DNA of 64,000 nt from Haliclona indistincta. Its lineage: Eukaryota; Porifera; Demospongiae; Haplosclerida; Chalinidae. The first letter of the stretch is position 1. Every line of letters starts with the position of its first letter. The position numbers and the translations under genes are program-made. The DNA lies in contig OZ024791.1 of NCBI GenBank assembly GCA_964017065.1, positions 4,392,547-4,456,546 on the forward strand, in the 5' to 3' direction. The notes under the pieces are model-generated. The model was not told where the DNA came from. It saw nothing but the letters and a program-made list of their open reading frames with translations, and did not search any database. Of the stretch, positions 11,869 through 23,167 are shown piece by piece.

Positions 11869-14800
11869 ATGGCTACTGTGCTTCAACCCCCAGAGGCTTT
11901 CGACTTCAAAAACCCCTCACAGTGGAACCGTTGGAAGCGTCGTTTTCAACAGTATCTCGTGGCCTCAGGTCTCTCTGCTGGTGCACAAGTCCGCCAAGTG
12001 ACGACGTTACTGTATTGCTTGGGCGACGAAGGGAACGACGTGCTCCAAACTACGGGTATTACGGACGATGAAATGAAGTCTTATGACACCGTTGTGGCAA
12101 AGTTGGACGGATTCTTTGCTGTGAGGAAGAACGTGATATTTGACCGAGCTAGGTTTAACACCCGCTCACAACAGCCGGGCGAGTCCGCTGAAAAGTTTAT
12201 AGCTGACCTCTACGCTCTAGCAGAAGATTGCAACTTTGGAACTCTGAAAGAAGAGATGATACGAGACCGCATTGTGGTAGGCATCAGAGACGTAAAGTTG
12301 TCACAGCGTTTGCAGATGGATTCCGCTCTTGACCTTGCGAAGGCAAAAACAGCTGTTCGCCAAGCCGAAGCTGTTCAGGAGCAACATTCAACTTTAAACC
12401 CTCCCGGTGCAGCAGTTGATTTCGTCCGGGACTCTCGCGGTCGCGGGCGACGACCTTCTCAGAATCTTCCACAGAAGCAGCGGTGCATACGTTGTGGCCG
12501 TGGACGACACCCGAAAGCTAACTGCCCTGCGCGCAATGCTACCTGTCACAACTGTCGCAAAGAAGGACACTTCGCATCTCAATGTCTCTCGAAACGACGC
12601 GGCCCTCATGACAAACAGGTTGATTCCATGCAAGACTCGAAGCCAGTACCATCACAAGATGCAGTACAAAGCGATGATGACGAGTATCTGACGGATGAGG
12701 TCTACATCGACTCGGTGGTGGACAACAGAGAGAAATGTTGGACTGCTGATTTGTTGGTTGGTCAGACAGAAGTGAAATTCAAACTGGATACAGGAGCAGA
12801 GGTGACCGCAATATCTGAGCGAACCTACAAGACTCTCGTGAATCCAAGTCCTTTGGAGCCAACCTCGTTAGCATTGTTTGGACCGGGACGTGCACCACTC
12901 AACATAGTCGGGCAATTTTCTTCTTCTCTCGCTTACAATGGGAGGACTTCACAACACATTGTCTTTGTTATCAAAAGTTTGCAAAACAATCTGCTTGGTT
13001 TCCCAGCAATTGTCGCCCTGGAAATGGCTGTACGAATGGATGCCATACAAACACCAGAGTCTAAGAGTTATCACGAATCCATTGTCAGCAGCTACCCAAG
13101 TCTCTTTGATGGCCTTGGACAACTTGGAGATCCATATGAAATAAAACTACTTCCTGACAGCAAGCCACATGCTCTATACACTCCGAGACGAGTTCCACTA
13201 CCACTGAGAGAGAAGGTCAAGGAAGAACTGAATAGAATGGAGTCAATTGGAGTGATATCCAAGGTCAACGAACCATCTGCCTGGTGTGCTGGTATGGTGG
13301 CTGTTCCTAAACCAAATGGTTCTGTCCGCATTTGTGTTGACTTGCGACCCTTGAATCTGTGTGTCATGCGCGAGACGTTCCCTCTTCCTACAGTTGACGA
13401 TGTCCTAGCTCAGCTGAGTGGTGCCACTATATTTTCAAAGTTAGACGCCAATTCGGGGTTTTGGCAGGTTCCACTAGCACCTCAGTCTCGTCACCTGACA
13501 ACCTTCATTACCCACTTCGGACGCTATCAGTTCAACAAATTACCCTTTGGTATATCGAGCGCTCCCGAAGTTTATCAAAAGAGGATGAGTATGCTCTTAG
13601 AAGGTCTGAATGGTATATTGTGTTTGATTGATGACGTTCTTGTGTTTGGTCATACAGAAGCAGAACATGACCACAGGCTTAAGACAGTGCTGGGACGAAT
13701 ACAGTCTTCCGGAGCTACTCTCAACGTCAACAAGTGTGCTTTCCGCCAGACAAGGATAAAATTCTTGGGTCATATTATTGACAAGAATGGAGTCTCTGCT
13801 GATCCAGACAAGACTGCAGCCATCACCAGAATGCCTCCCCCAACGAATGTGACGGAGCTTAGACGATTCTTGGGCATGGTAAATCAATTGAGTAAATTTT
13901 CGTTTCACCTCTCTGAGCTGACTTACCCTCTTCGACAGTTACTCAGTGTCAAGAATGTCTGGACATGGAATCCGATGTTGGACAAAGCGTTCTCTGCAGT
14001 GAAAGATGCTCTCACTAAGCCAACCGTGCTGGTCACGTACAGTACTGCCGCAGAAACGAAAGTATCAGCTGATGCATCATGCCACAGTCTCGGTGCAGTC
14101 CTTCTACAAAGACAACAATCCTCTGCTCCCTGGAAACCAGTAGTCTATGCTTCCCGCTCTCTCTCAGAAGTTGAAAAACGATATGCTCAAATAGAAAAGG
14201 AAGCATTAGCCTCGACATGGGCCTGTGAAAGATTCACGGACTATATTCTGGGTAAGCATGTGACTATTGAGACCGACCACAAACCTCTGGTGTCACTATT
14301 AGGTTCAAAGCAATTGATTGACCTGCCCCCTAGAATATTGAGGTTCCGACTCAGACTATCCAGATTTGACTACTCAATCGAACACACTCCGGGAAAACAG
14401 CTACATACTGCAGATGTCTTGTCACGAGCTACTCCTCCTCTCAAAGAGATAGAACGTACTGCAATAGACGAGGTGGAATCATTTGCGAACACTGCTGTTT
14501 CTTCTTTACCAGCGACTCCAGGTGCTCTTGCTAACTTCCGGACAGCACAAGCGAAAGATCAAATTTGTTCCCAAGTGATCGAATATTGTCGAGGTTCATG
14601 GCCGAACAAACGCCTGATAACATCCAGTCTGCGTCCTTATTGGGAAGCAAGGAACAAGATTTCAGTTGTGGATGATCTTCTTCTCTATGGAACACGAATT
14701 GTGGTGCCGTTCCCTCTGCAAGCAAGTACCATTGAGAAGATACATCGTGGTCATCTCGGCATTCAAAAATGCCTGTCCAGAGCTCAAACATCTGTTTGGT

Positions 14801-15777
14801 GGCCGGGATACTCTCAACAGATAAAGAATGCTGTGGTTAACTGTGAACAATGTGCTGCTCTGTCTACAAATCCTCGTGAACCACTGATTCCTTCAGTCTT
14901 ACCTCAGTATCCTTGGCAGGTGGTGGGTGCAGACATATTCCAGCTAGCAGATGCCCGTTACCTGTTGGTCGTTGATTATTACTCTCGTTATCCTGAGGTG
15001 ATAAAACTAACAACTACAACTTCTACAGCAGTTGTCAACATCCTCAAGTCTATCTTCTCGCGACATGGGATCCCTGAGATACTGAGGAGTGATAATGGAC
15101 CCCAGTTCGACTCACAAGAAATGTCTGCTTTTGCCAGCTCGTACGGGTTCCAGCTGAAACCAAGTAGTCCACATTACCCTCAGAGCAATGGTCAAGCTGA
15201 GCGTGCGATCAGGACAGTCAAGAGATTGCTCAAAAAGTCTGGTGATCCACACATGGCCTTGCTCATCTACAGATCTACTCCACTAAACTGGTGTGGATAC
15301 AGTCCTGCAGAATTATTGATGGGTCGACGTCTCAGATCTAATTTACCTCTTGTGAGAGAACAACTTGCACCTAGTTGGCCGTATCTCTCAGAATTCCGTT
15401 GCAAAGATCAGGAGTACAAGAGGAAACAGAAATTGAATTATGATTCGCGACATCGTGTTCGCTCACTTCCTTGTCTCCCAGATAACTCTCCCGTGTACAT
15501 CAGGACAAAGGACAAACAAGTTACAGGCAAAGTGACCACAAGTACTCCTGAACCTCGCTCATATACAGTGGTTACACCGAATGGACAAGTACGTCGAAAT
15601 CGACATCATCTTGTCCCAGTCCCTGTTGATGAAGTTCCCCCAGTGACCACAAGTCAAGAGTCAGACACTGATACACAGTCAGCAACAATTCCTCAGCGCC
15701 CAACCATTCGTAGCCCCATTATGACCAGGTCCAAAACTGGTACACATATCAATGCTCCACAAAGATTGACCTTCTGA
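11869..15777 (+). CDS. Ty3/Gypsy gag-pol polyprotein, intact single frame
   Basis: 1,302 codons without a stop, from ATG 11869 (MATVLQPP) to TGA 15775-15777. Order: Gag-like capsid region (about 1-190), two CCHC knuckles (C-x2-C-x4-H-x4-C at about 206 and 225), retropepsin-type protease (DTGAE near 305), RT with LIDD near 585, RNase H (ADAS near 734, TDHKPL near 802), integrase zinc finger (about 959-996) and D, D, E integrase core (about 1021, 1074, 1110), then a tail with no chromodomain that I recognise. Gag and Pol share one frame, so no frameshift is needed. The frame is also open upstream through the LTR but has no ATG there at the start. Together with identical LTRs and a target duplication this looks like a recent, possibly active copy. 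It encodes the enzymes for copy-and-paste retrotransposition. Confidence 0.96.
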   Translation: MATVLQPPEAFDFKNPSQWNRWKRRFQQYLVASGLSAGAQVRQVTTLLYCLGDEGNDVLQTTGITDDEMKSYDTVVAKLDGFFAVRKNVIFDRARFNTRSQQPGESAEKFIADLYALAEDCNFGTLKEEMIRDRIVVGIRDVKLSQRLQMDSALDLAKAKTAVRQAEAVQEQHSTLNPPGAAVDFVRDSRGRGRRPSQNLPQKQRCIRCGRGRHPKANCPARNATCHNCRKEGHFASQCLSKRRGPHDKQVDSMQDSKPVPSQDAVQSDDDEYLTDEVYIDSVVDNREKCWTADLLVGQTEVKFKLDTGAEVTAISERTYKTLVNPSPLEPTSLALFGPGRAPLNIVGQFSSSLAYNGRTSQHIVFVIKSLQNNLLGFPAIVALEMAVRMDAIQTPESKSYHESIVSSYPSLFDGLGQLGDPYEIKLLPDSKPHALYTPRRVPLPLREKVKEELNRMESIGVISKVNEPSAWCAGMVAVPKPNGSVRICVDLRPLNLCVMRETFPLPTVDDVLAQLSGATIFSKLDANSGFWQVPLAPQSRHLTTFITHFGRYQFNKLPFGISSAPEVYQKRMSMLLEGLNGILCLIDDVLVFGHTEAEHDHRLKTVLGRIQSSGATLNVNKCAFRQTRIKFLGHIIDKNGVSADPDKTAAITRMPPPTNVTELRRFLGMVNQLSKFSFHLSELTYPLRQLLSVKNVWTWNPMLDKAFSAVKDALTKPTVLVTYSTAAETKVSADASCHSLGAVLLQRQQSSAPWKPVVYASRSLSEVEKRYAQIEKEALASTWACERFTDYILGKHVTIETDHKPLVSLLGSKQLIDLPPRILRFRLRLSRFDYSIEHTPGKQLHTADVLSRATPPLKEIERTAIDEVESFANTAVSSLPATPGALANFRTAQAKDQICSQVIEYCRGSWPNKRLITSSLRPYWEARNKISVVDDLLLYGTRIVVPFPLQASTIEKIHRGHLGIQKCLSRAQTSVWWPGYSQQIKNAVVNCEQCAALSTNPREPLIPSVLPQYPWQVVGADIFQLADARYLLVVDYYSRYPEVIKLTTTTSTAVVNILKSIFSRHGIPEILRSDNGPQFDSQEMSAFASSYGFQLKPSSPHYPQSNGQAERAIRTVKRLLKKSGDPHMALLIYRSTPLNWCGYSPAELLMGRRLRSNLPLVREQLAPSWPYLSEFRCKDQEYKRKQKLNYDSRHRVRSLPCLPDNSPVYIRTKDKQVTGKVTTSTPEPRSYTVVTPNGQVRRNRHHLVPVPVDEVPPVTTSQESDTDTQSATIPQRPTIRSPIMTRSKTGTHINAPQRLTF

Positions 15778-15787
15778 GAAGGGGAGA

Positions 15788-15953
15788 TGTGGTAGAACTG
15801 AACCTTTATGTGTTTGTTTGTTGCGGCTCCATGAGTCGCCACCTTGGTTATGCTCATTGTATTGATTTACATGTCTTGTTAGTTAGTGTGTATATATTTT
15901 TGTTATGCAATAAGAAACTCAGTTATCTGCCACACTCTCTTGATAACACTACA
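15788..15953 (+). repeat. 3' LTR of complete Gypsy element
   Basis: 166 bp, matching the 5' LTR, preceded by the purine tract GAAGGGGAGA (15778-15787) and followed by AATAC (15954-15958), the second copy of the 5-bp target duplication. Confidence 0.93.
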
Positions 15954-16345
15954 AATACCATTCTTATAATACACCTTGCACGTTCTAATTATTCTCCTAA
16001 TCATTTTATCCCTAATACTATTGCTGATCGGAACTCTGCTCCACCTGAAATCACCTCTTCTTTATCATTATTCTTCCTTTAAATCACAGTTATTTAAGTT
16101 ACGTTAATAATTTCTAGTTTTTGGGGCTCACACTTGTATTGCTGTTGCTATTTTCCATTTGCAATAAGTATTATAGAAAACACATGAAATAATTATTTAT
16201 GGTAGCTCAGTGTGGCTGTTGAGTGGAAAATATTGCTTAGACCATTGCATTGCAAAAAAGAACACAGCCATTTTATTTCATAATGTCAGACACCAGGAGC
16301 AGACATAAGCGCCGGGCGGAAAACCCAATTATAATTGACTGTGTC

Positions 16346-16783
16346 TATTGACACCAAAACGCTATTGACACCAACCTAAACCAAAAAACCCTAAAAAAAC
16401 CTTTTCATAACTGTGCAAAGTTGGGAGGGTCGTCCTCAACTGGTCCTTCAGCCCTTGGTAATTAAGCCTAAGGATCATTGGGAGGGTCGTCCTAAACCGG
16501 GCCTTCAGCCCTTGGTAAGCCTAAGGATCGTCGGGAGGGTCGTTCTAAACAGGGCCTCTGGCCCTCAATAAGGATCGTCGAGCAATTACATTGTAGCTAA
16601 AACAGCAGTTTTCTGCAAAAACCCCCAAAAACATGCTTATAGCGAGAATCGAACCCTAGACGATTTTGCATTACTAGCCACCGTACTAAACCACTGAGCC
16701 ACTGTCCAGTCAATGCTACAAACAAGCCTTTATAGTTGACACGTACCAATGGTTTAGGTTGGTGTCAATATCGTTTTGGTGGC
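16346..16783. mobile_element. TIR element carrying tandem repeats and a tRNA-like segment
   Basis: ACACCAAAACG and TTGACACCAACCTAAACC at about 16350-16381 recur inverted at about 16750-16782 (GGTTTAGGTTGGTGTCAA, CGTTTTGGTG). Inside lie about three copies of a 55-66-bp unit (GGGAGGGTCGTCCTAAAC, about 16424-16575) and a tRNA-like stretch (16641-16708). Composite non-autonomous element. Confidence 0.65.
16641..16708 (-). repeat. tRNA-derived SINE-like segment
   Basis: Read on the minus strand it has an A-box match TGGCTCAGTGG (16691-16701) and a B-box near-match GGTTCGATTCT (16645-16655) at tRNA-like spacing. The acceptor stem does not pair, so it is not a working tRNA gene. It could be the pol III promoter of an old SINE. 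Confidence 0.45.
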
Positions 16784-16934
16784 CGTTTATAATTTTCGGT
16801 ACTTTAAACTAGAGCTGCTTTTTGGTGCGGACTGCAACAGCGCACGTGCTACAGATCGCTCAGGCTCTACCTTTATAAAGATCAGTATATCGTTATTATC
16901 GGCACATTTTTCGCGGGCAAGCAAGCCGTACATC

Positions 16935-17216
16935 ATGGCTTCGCTTGTCAATGTGAAAGTACAGTATTGTATTATTTGTGAAAATACGTTGTTGAAAATC
17001 GGAGGTACGCTTGTCTATTGCGATGAGTGTGACTTTGAACTTGACAGAGAAGATGCTCTCCCGGAAAAGATGTCAGCCCTCATCGAAAAGATGGTGTCCT
17101 GTTACAACTGCGGTGCAGTGTTGCAGAAAACGAAAAAGCGTCTGCTGTGCGCTGACGGGTGCGGAAGAGTTAGAGTGCCGTTTCCTGTTGCAAATCAGAA
17201 GCTATGCAGTCCGTAG
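16935..17216 (+). CDS. hypothetical small Cys-pair protein (possible exon)
   Basis: 93 codons from ATG 16935 (MASLVNVKVQYC) to the TAG ending at 17216. Four cysteine clusters are visible: C-x2-C, then CDEC, then CYNC, then C-x3-C (CADGC), the usual spacing of two zinc-binding ribbons. I do not recognise the family. The ORF sits between two TIR elements, and the frame is open upstream to about 16776, which lies inside the preceding element. It may be a genuine small gene, one exon of a larger one, or a fragment carried by transposons. Function not assigned. Confidence 0.35.
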   Translation: MASLVNVKVQYCIICENTLLKIGGTLVYCDECDFELDREDALPEKMSALIEKMVSCYNCGAVLQKTKKRLLCADGCGRVRVPFPVANQKLCSP

Positions 17217-17249
17217 CCTCGCCTCCAGGCTAGATATCATAATAATATA

Positions 17250-17894
17250 GCCTGGTACAGACTGTCTACGCATGCGCGCAATATCTTCACAGATAATTAA
17301 GGTGGAGAATTAATTATATTCATGACTTTTGCAAGTAGCTGTATTTTCCTAGCCATGGGTATTCATGCCGACAGAGCCGCTGCGTGCAGTTTGCTTGCCT
17401 ATTGATGGGCATCGAATATAGCAAATTTCAGCAATGCAGTGTTAGCCATCGCGGAGCTGCGAACTCGCCCTGTGAAGACTAAGCACGATTGATTGTATAC
17501 ACTCTTTCTTTAGTTGTGCGAAAGGTACGAAGCTAAAACTGCTCGAGCATGTTCATCTGCCATCTGTGCAGGAATCCTTGCGATGTTTTCGCCGAGCGCT
17601 GCTCGTACGCGATATTACAGCTATGTGGTGCCAGACAGCACAGCCTGCGTTGCTGTAATATCGCGTACGAGCAGCACCATTCCAGCTTTGCCAACTCTCT
17701 CAAGAGCATATTTTACAGCGTCATTGAAGGTATTGTTGGTAGCAGTAACAGTAGCGCTAGTCATTGTTGATGTAAATTGGAACGGACGTATATCTAAACG
17801 TGCGCGAACAAATTCACGGAACGTACACGGTGTTTTACTAATTACACCAGTTTTGGTGTAATTTTGGAGCATGCGCAGACAGTCTGTACCAGGC
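17250..17894. mobile_element. 645-bp TIR element with GCCTGGTACAGACTGTCT ends
   Basis: GCCTGGTACAGACTGTCT...GCATGCGC at 17250-17278 recurs inverted at 17869-17894. The interior holds a strong hairpin (24-bp arms 17598-17621 and 17652-17675) and a short palindrome TTACACCA/TGGTGTAA at about 17842-17862. No transposase. A single end of the same family lies at 9240. Confidence 0.75.
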
Positions 17895-19119
17895 CATCTC
17901 TCAGCTTTGGGGGAGTGGCCTGGATGCGAGGCTATGCAGTCCGGCAAGTCAAACCTCGTCAGTAAGCAATGTTACTCCTACGACCGAGGCTCGTAAACCA
18001 ATAAACGCGCCGGATGATCTTGCCGATAGGGGGTTGTCATCCGGCTCCACGCACAGGCCGGAAATACCTCCACTCACAGGCCGGAAATAGTCAGACCTTG
18101 TCATCCGCCTACTCCACGCACAGGCCGGAAATCTCAATCACAGGCCGGAAGCTTCCATAAAGCTCCACCAAAGGTAGCACTATCTGGAGATTGCGCTTGG
18201 AAGATAGCCTTGGCAGTCCTTGCTCCTGATGCTGGCGCTGCCCTTTAGCCGTCTTCACGTGTAAGTTATTACTGTACGTATACCTAGTCTCCATACTATA
18301 ATGTGTAGTGTTTGTTGTGTGTGTACGTGCCTACATAGATAGTAAAGTAATTCAGACCTCCCTAATGTCAAAATGCAATGTGTGCATGTACTATGTACAT
18401 CATGATACTATATAGAGCAAGGTTAGTACAATGTGAATAGATGCCTTGTCGATGTGTAGGCATTAGATGGTTAAGCATTTTGTTAGGTCAATATGTGTGT
18501 CGTCAATAGCATGACTGTCTTATCCCAGTCTCTTCCTCTTCTCTCTCTCTCTCTCTGTCTGTCTGTCTCTCTCTCGCTCTCTGTCTCCTCAATAACCAGT
18601 TGCTATAACATTTTTGTGTGTCGCAGGGATGCTGCTCCCTATTGGTCTTGCATTCTATGCTTGCAGTGCTATGTTGATGTAATACTAACCAGCAACAAAG
18701 TCACTACGTAGTCTGGACAGCAGTTGAATTGATGGCTACTGCACTACCATGCATGCATGAACTTAATTATGTGATTGGTGCCCGAACTGTTCATGCCTAT
18801 AGCAGATGGCTTTACCTATAGCTGAACCTTGATCTAATAGTTTCTGTTGACTTAATGAGTCACTTGACATGGGTTGTCAACTAGGGTGGCATGGATAGTG
18901 GTTAGAGTACTTGTCATCATGGAATCCGTAGCCATCAAAGAGATCTCTCCCTTTCCTCTCTCCTCTCTCTCTCTCATTGTCTTTTTTATTCCCTCTCGAT
19001 GTTTCTATCTCTGTATTTTCATCTGTCTCTTACTCTATAGCTCTCTCCAAATCTGTCTGCTTTCACTCTCTATCTTACACACATAATTTTTTATGAGCAA
19101 AACCAAAACTCTGTGTATG

Positions 19120-19120
<1 letters not shown>

Positions 19121-19189
<69 letters not shown>

Positions 19190-19198
19190 TGTGTGTGT
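19121..19198. repeat. (GT)n/(GCGT)n microsatellite
   Basis: Run of alternating GT followed by GCGT units, in the part of the left duplication arm that has no counterpart in the right arm. A short hairpin (TGAAACCTGA/TCAGGTTTCA, about 19314-19340) follows. Confidence 0.9.
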
Positions 19199-19646
19199 AA
19201 AAATTCACCTTAAAATTTTTTTATAAGGAAAACAAGTTCTACTAGGAAAACAAAAATTTGATATGTGAGATGGAATAGTTGTAAATGAGCTTCTGCTGAT
19301 TGAAGATCGATTATGAAACCTGAATGAAAGTCAGGTTTCACCGTAAATAAAACCTGCACGCACGCACATTCTTAATCACTTACATATGTACTCATACTCT
19401 CTCTCACATACTTCATCTCTCAAACTATGTCTGATTGACTGCACTGATGAGATCCGATAGATCGAAACAGTCTGATAACTCATGTTGTCGACTGTCTGCA
19501 GTTTCAGATTCTATGTTTCTGTTCTCTCTTGTCAAATTTTTAATTTGTTCAGCAAAAATTAATGTGTTCACATTGTTAAAATATAGATCTGATCATACCA
19601 TTGTTTCAGCTGTGTTCTATTAATAATGTATTTCACATGTATACTA

Positions 19647-19722
19647 GCCTCGTTCCCAGGCCACACCCTCCTTCCTCGTTCATCTCCTCAGCAGGGGGAG
19701 TGGCCTGGAGGCGAGGCTAGTA
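19647..19722. repeat. small hairpin element (about 76 bp), also at 23432-23508
   Basis: TAGCCTCG-CCCAGGCCAC pairs with GTGGCCTGG-GGCGAGGCTA. It is present in both duplication arms, so it was there before the duplication. Similar ends are scattered at about 9645, 17212 and 17905. Confidence 0.6.
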
Positions 19723-19984
19723 CTATACATGAGATAAATGTAGTACAGAGGTATCACATTATTATAGCATGTGAGACATTGCTTTGAGTTTGACAAACAT
19801 GAATCAAACGACTTGTATGTGAACTCCGTGATGCAGTTTAATGAGTTTCGTACTGTGTAGCTGGTGAGGTTTAAGTTAGTGCATAGTGCAACGAATATTC
19901 CTGTCTCTAGACAATAAGGATTGAGAATCAGTCTATGGTAAGGTAAGCATATCAAGAAGCCAATTGAACACCATTACTATTATT

Positions 19985-22900
19985 ATAGACATATTGATGT
20001 TACAAACTGTTTTTTGTAACCTTAAAACACACTCCAGCTTCGACCCCTTGTCAGGCAGACCACACTGGCGACACAGACTACGCACTACTTCAACCTGCAT
20101 AGAATTGTTCCATTAGCTACAAACAATCATACTACTAGATGCATAACATTGTGTGCTATGTTAGGCCAATTGCAGTAATAGCAATTTTACATGCATTAAT
20201 GATTAACTGATACATTTATAAATATAGGACACTACTGGTGTTTGATATTATCTTTATTGTAAACGTTGTACATCAAACTAGAAATACTGGCAGCACGTAC
20301 ATACCTGGATGATGATGATAGTATCAACAGAAAAAAATTAGGTCCAAGTACATGTACATGTATAATAATTTTAAAATACTTCAGGTAATAATTGCCTGTT
20401 TTGGTAGCAGAATGATCCTATCTCACTGCATACCGGCTGCATGTTGGGAAACTATTCCAAGTTTTTTTCAGAAAGAGCTTGTCGACAAACCAACACTCCT
20501 CTCAACTGAATAGAACTCATCATGCATACGTACACATCATTCAGTATTACATTGCTGAATTGTACAATTCTTATTCATTCTGACACACACTGCACTGATG
20601 AGATCCATGCAAGAAGATCGAAATAAACAATGTGTTGTTGTTCATTTGCAGTTTCAGTCATTTATTTTATGCTATTTTGTTCTTCGAGAAGGAACATCAA
20701 GTTTGTAGTTTTTGAGTATAGCTACTCAGCAACCGAGTTACTACACAATTTACTCCATAAGAGCAAAATCTCTGCACTATGTAGAGATAGAAAGAGCATC
20801 ATAGACTGCTTACAATAGAGAACTTGTGTAGTAATCTATCGAAAATGCTTTGATGGCACTAAAATTAATAAAGAAATTTACAGCGGTTTTGTAGTGATTG
20901 TGGACCTAAGTTGAATTGTAATAATAGAACATACTATACTTCCCCATAAGAATGAAGTATACTAAGTAAGTTTTATACTGCATTGTTGCACTAGTACAAT
21001 TGATTTAGCAGTAAGTATTCTCACTACACTGTTACTATACTATTGTTAATTATATAACAGAGCCCTGGACTTGGTGTGTGTACAAATAATAATTATTTGC
21101 TGCATGTGTTATGCATGACTCCTCTGTGCCTGTAGTTGTAACTTGTGTATCGCCATGTGTAATGATTGTGTGTGAAACAGTGTTGAAGAAGTGTTTTGAA
21201 CCGAAACTCAATAACATTTGTACTTTGCAAGCCATTCTCTCTCACCAAACACATGCTACTATCAATTTTACTGGATTGGTACATGTACCGAGGTAGTGAC
21301 CAGTACTAATGATAGTTTAGTGCTGTTTTAAGCATTCATGTATTCTTTTACTAGTAATGCAGTATGTAACACTACTATCTAGACTGCTGTGATTAATTTT
21401 GCACTGCAGCAGTGCAGCAGCTAGTACAACAGCAGCAGTGCAGCAGCTAGTACAACAGCAGTGCAGCAGCTAGTGCAACAGCAGTGCAGCAGAGCAACAG
21501 CAGCTAGCATTGTCTGGGGATGCCAGCAATGTTCATTTCTTGACAATATCATTAGGATTTTTATCCAGACACGCAGAGCTATCGTTAATCCAGTATTTCA
21601 AGCCTTTATCGTCGTCGTGAACTAGCAAAGAAAACAGAATATGGTGACAGAGTCAGACAAGTCGAAAATGGATCTTTTACCCCTCTTGTTTTCTCCACTA
21701 CTGGTGGCATGGGAAGAGAGGCAACACAATTTTATCAACATTCAGCAGATCAAATTATTATTATTGCCGATCGGCAATGATATGTAGGGATGACCTCGAA
21801 CTAATATAATAGAATTCTCACAACAGTATACTCTGGCTTGGTTAAGATGCTCGTCATCCTTCTCTTTCATCCTACATTCAGCCGTAACTTGTATTCGTGG
21901 CAGCCGTGCAACACGTCATTAATCTCTGACAGACCACTTGTAGTTGTAGAATGCTGCCTTTCCCAGGCTGGCTAATTTGCTATTCATTCCATTTTAGTTA
22001 TTCATTTCTAGCTATTATTTCACCCTTATTATAAGTATTCACTAACCATTGCTCTCTTGTATTGTGTATGATAAAAAAATTGTGTGGTGGATTGAGTGCA
22101 GTTCTTTGCCCTTGTTATTGTTCACAAAACAGAATTAAACATGGATAATAATTATTTCTTTAATGTTAAGCTGTAAACATTACACAAAATTGATTTTATT
22201 GTTAATGCTATATCATTCCCAAAGAGCACTTAGCTGAATGCAACTAAAGGCAGGCAATGGAACAAAACCTGTGGTAAAGGATAGAGGCATGAGTGATCAT
22301 ACAAGTCCAGATGAACCAGGCTGTATTGATGGAAACATTTATTTCTGATCTGGGGCTTGAGTCATAGCCTAATCACACAGACCACAGGAACATACGGGCC
22401 TTCTCCTGGCAGTGATAATAATAATATGCTAATTTCAGTCTGGTTCAGTCTGAGTCTGATTGGTAGTGCAAAACACCACTGATCTACCTACCATACCAGT
22501 GCAGCACTGTAGTAGTACGTAGCGTTAGTATGTTTAGTGAGAGATAGTTAGTGATAGTTATGTGTTCTCCTTGATTAGTGCTGTTATCAGTCACCAAAAC
22601 ACTGTGACTACTACTAATAATCATAATGATTTGCATCCTGCATGCATCTTATGATGCATTAACTTTTAGTAATAATTAAGCGTTGAGTTTTATGGTAAAA
22701 CTATCTGAACCATGCTGAAATACGTAGTTGTGAGCATGTAACATAATTATGTTCAGTGCTGTTTTAGTCTCAGATGTAGCTAGGCATTCTACTTAAAAAT
22801 TGTATTGTTGATAAGACAAGGGAAAAAGCTATGCATGCACATACGTAAGTTTGATCGCCTGGATAAACTATTTCGCCATGAGGTAGGTGCATCTGTTGGG

Positions 22901-23167
22901 TCTACAGTGATCACTCTCTTGATTGCATTTAACTGGTGAAACTTTGCTGCCTACTGGGAACGCTGGCATCTCCTGAAGTTAGACAAAATGATCAATGCGT
23001 GTGACAGGTAGCATGGAATCTACAACGGCGATTTGATGGAGTTCTAATAGACAAGCAGCTAAAAAAATCCTCTGCAAATGTACAACATCCCAGCAACTAC
23101 TCTACACAGGCACGTACAATAATTATGGAGAAATATAGGACAGAAACAAAAGCAACAAATTATGAAT
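19985..23167. other. spacer of the inverted duplication, no gene seen
   Basis: 3.2 kb, AT-rich, without a supportable ORF. The only structure I see is a CAG-rich minisatellite at 21404-21510. Confidence 0.45.
21404..21510. repeat. CAG-rich minisatellite
   Basis: About four imperfect copies of a 20-27-bp unit GTGCAGCAGCTAGTACAACA with slippage between units. Confidence 0.8.

Larger units (their letters stand above)
18036..19984 (-). repeat. left arm of large inverted duplication
   Basis: Read on the minus strand this matches 23168-24404 over almost its whole length, including the four CCGGAAA boxes, a CT/GT-rich simple-repeat stretch, a small hairpin element and the flank at 19975-19984. It contains about 740 extra bp (about 18632-19375, with a GT/GCGT microsatellite at 19121-19198) that the right arm lacks. 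Homology stops at about 18036, at the position equivalent to the start codon of the RNF213-like gene. Confidence 0.85.

Noticed and set aside
16641..16708. Functional tRNA gene
   Set aside because: A and B boxes match but the acceptor and T-arm stems do not pair; better explained as a SINE remnant.
17949..18137. Minus-strand ORF as a surviving paralogue of the RNF213-like N-terminus
   Set aside because: It corresponds to the short upstream ORF of the right arm, not to the main reading frame, and has no homology to exon 1 beyond the duplicated bases.
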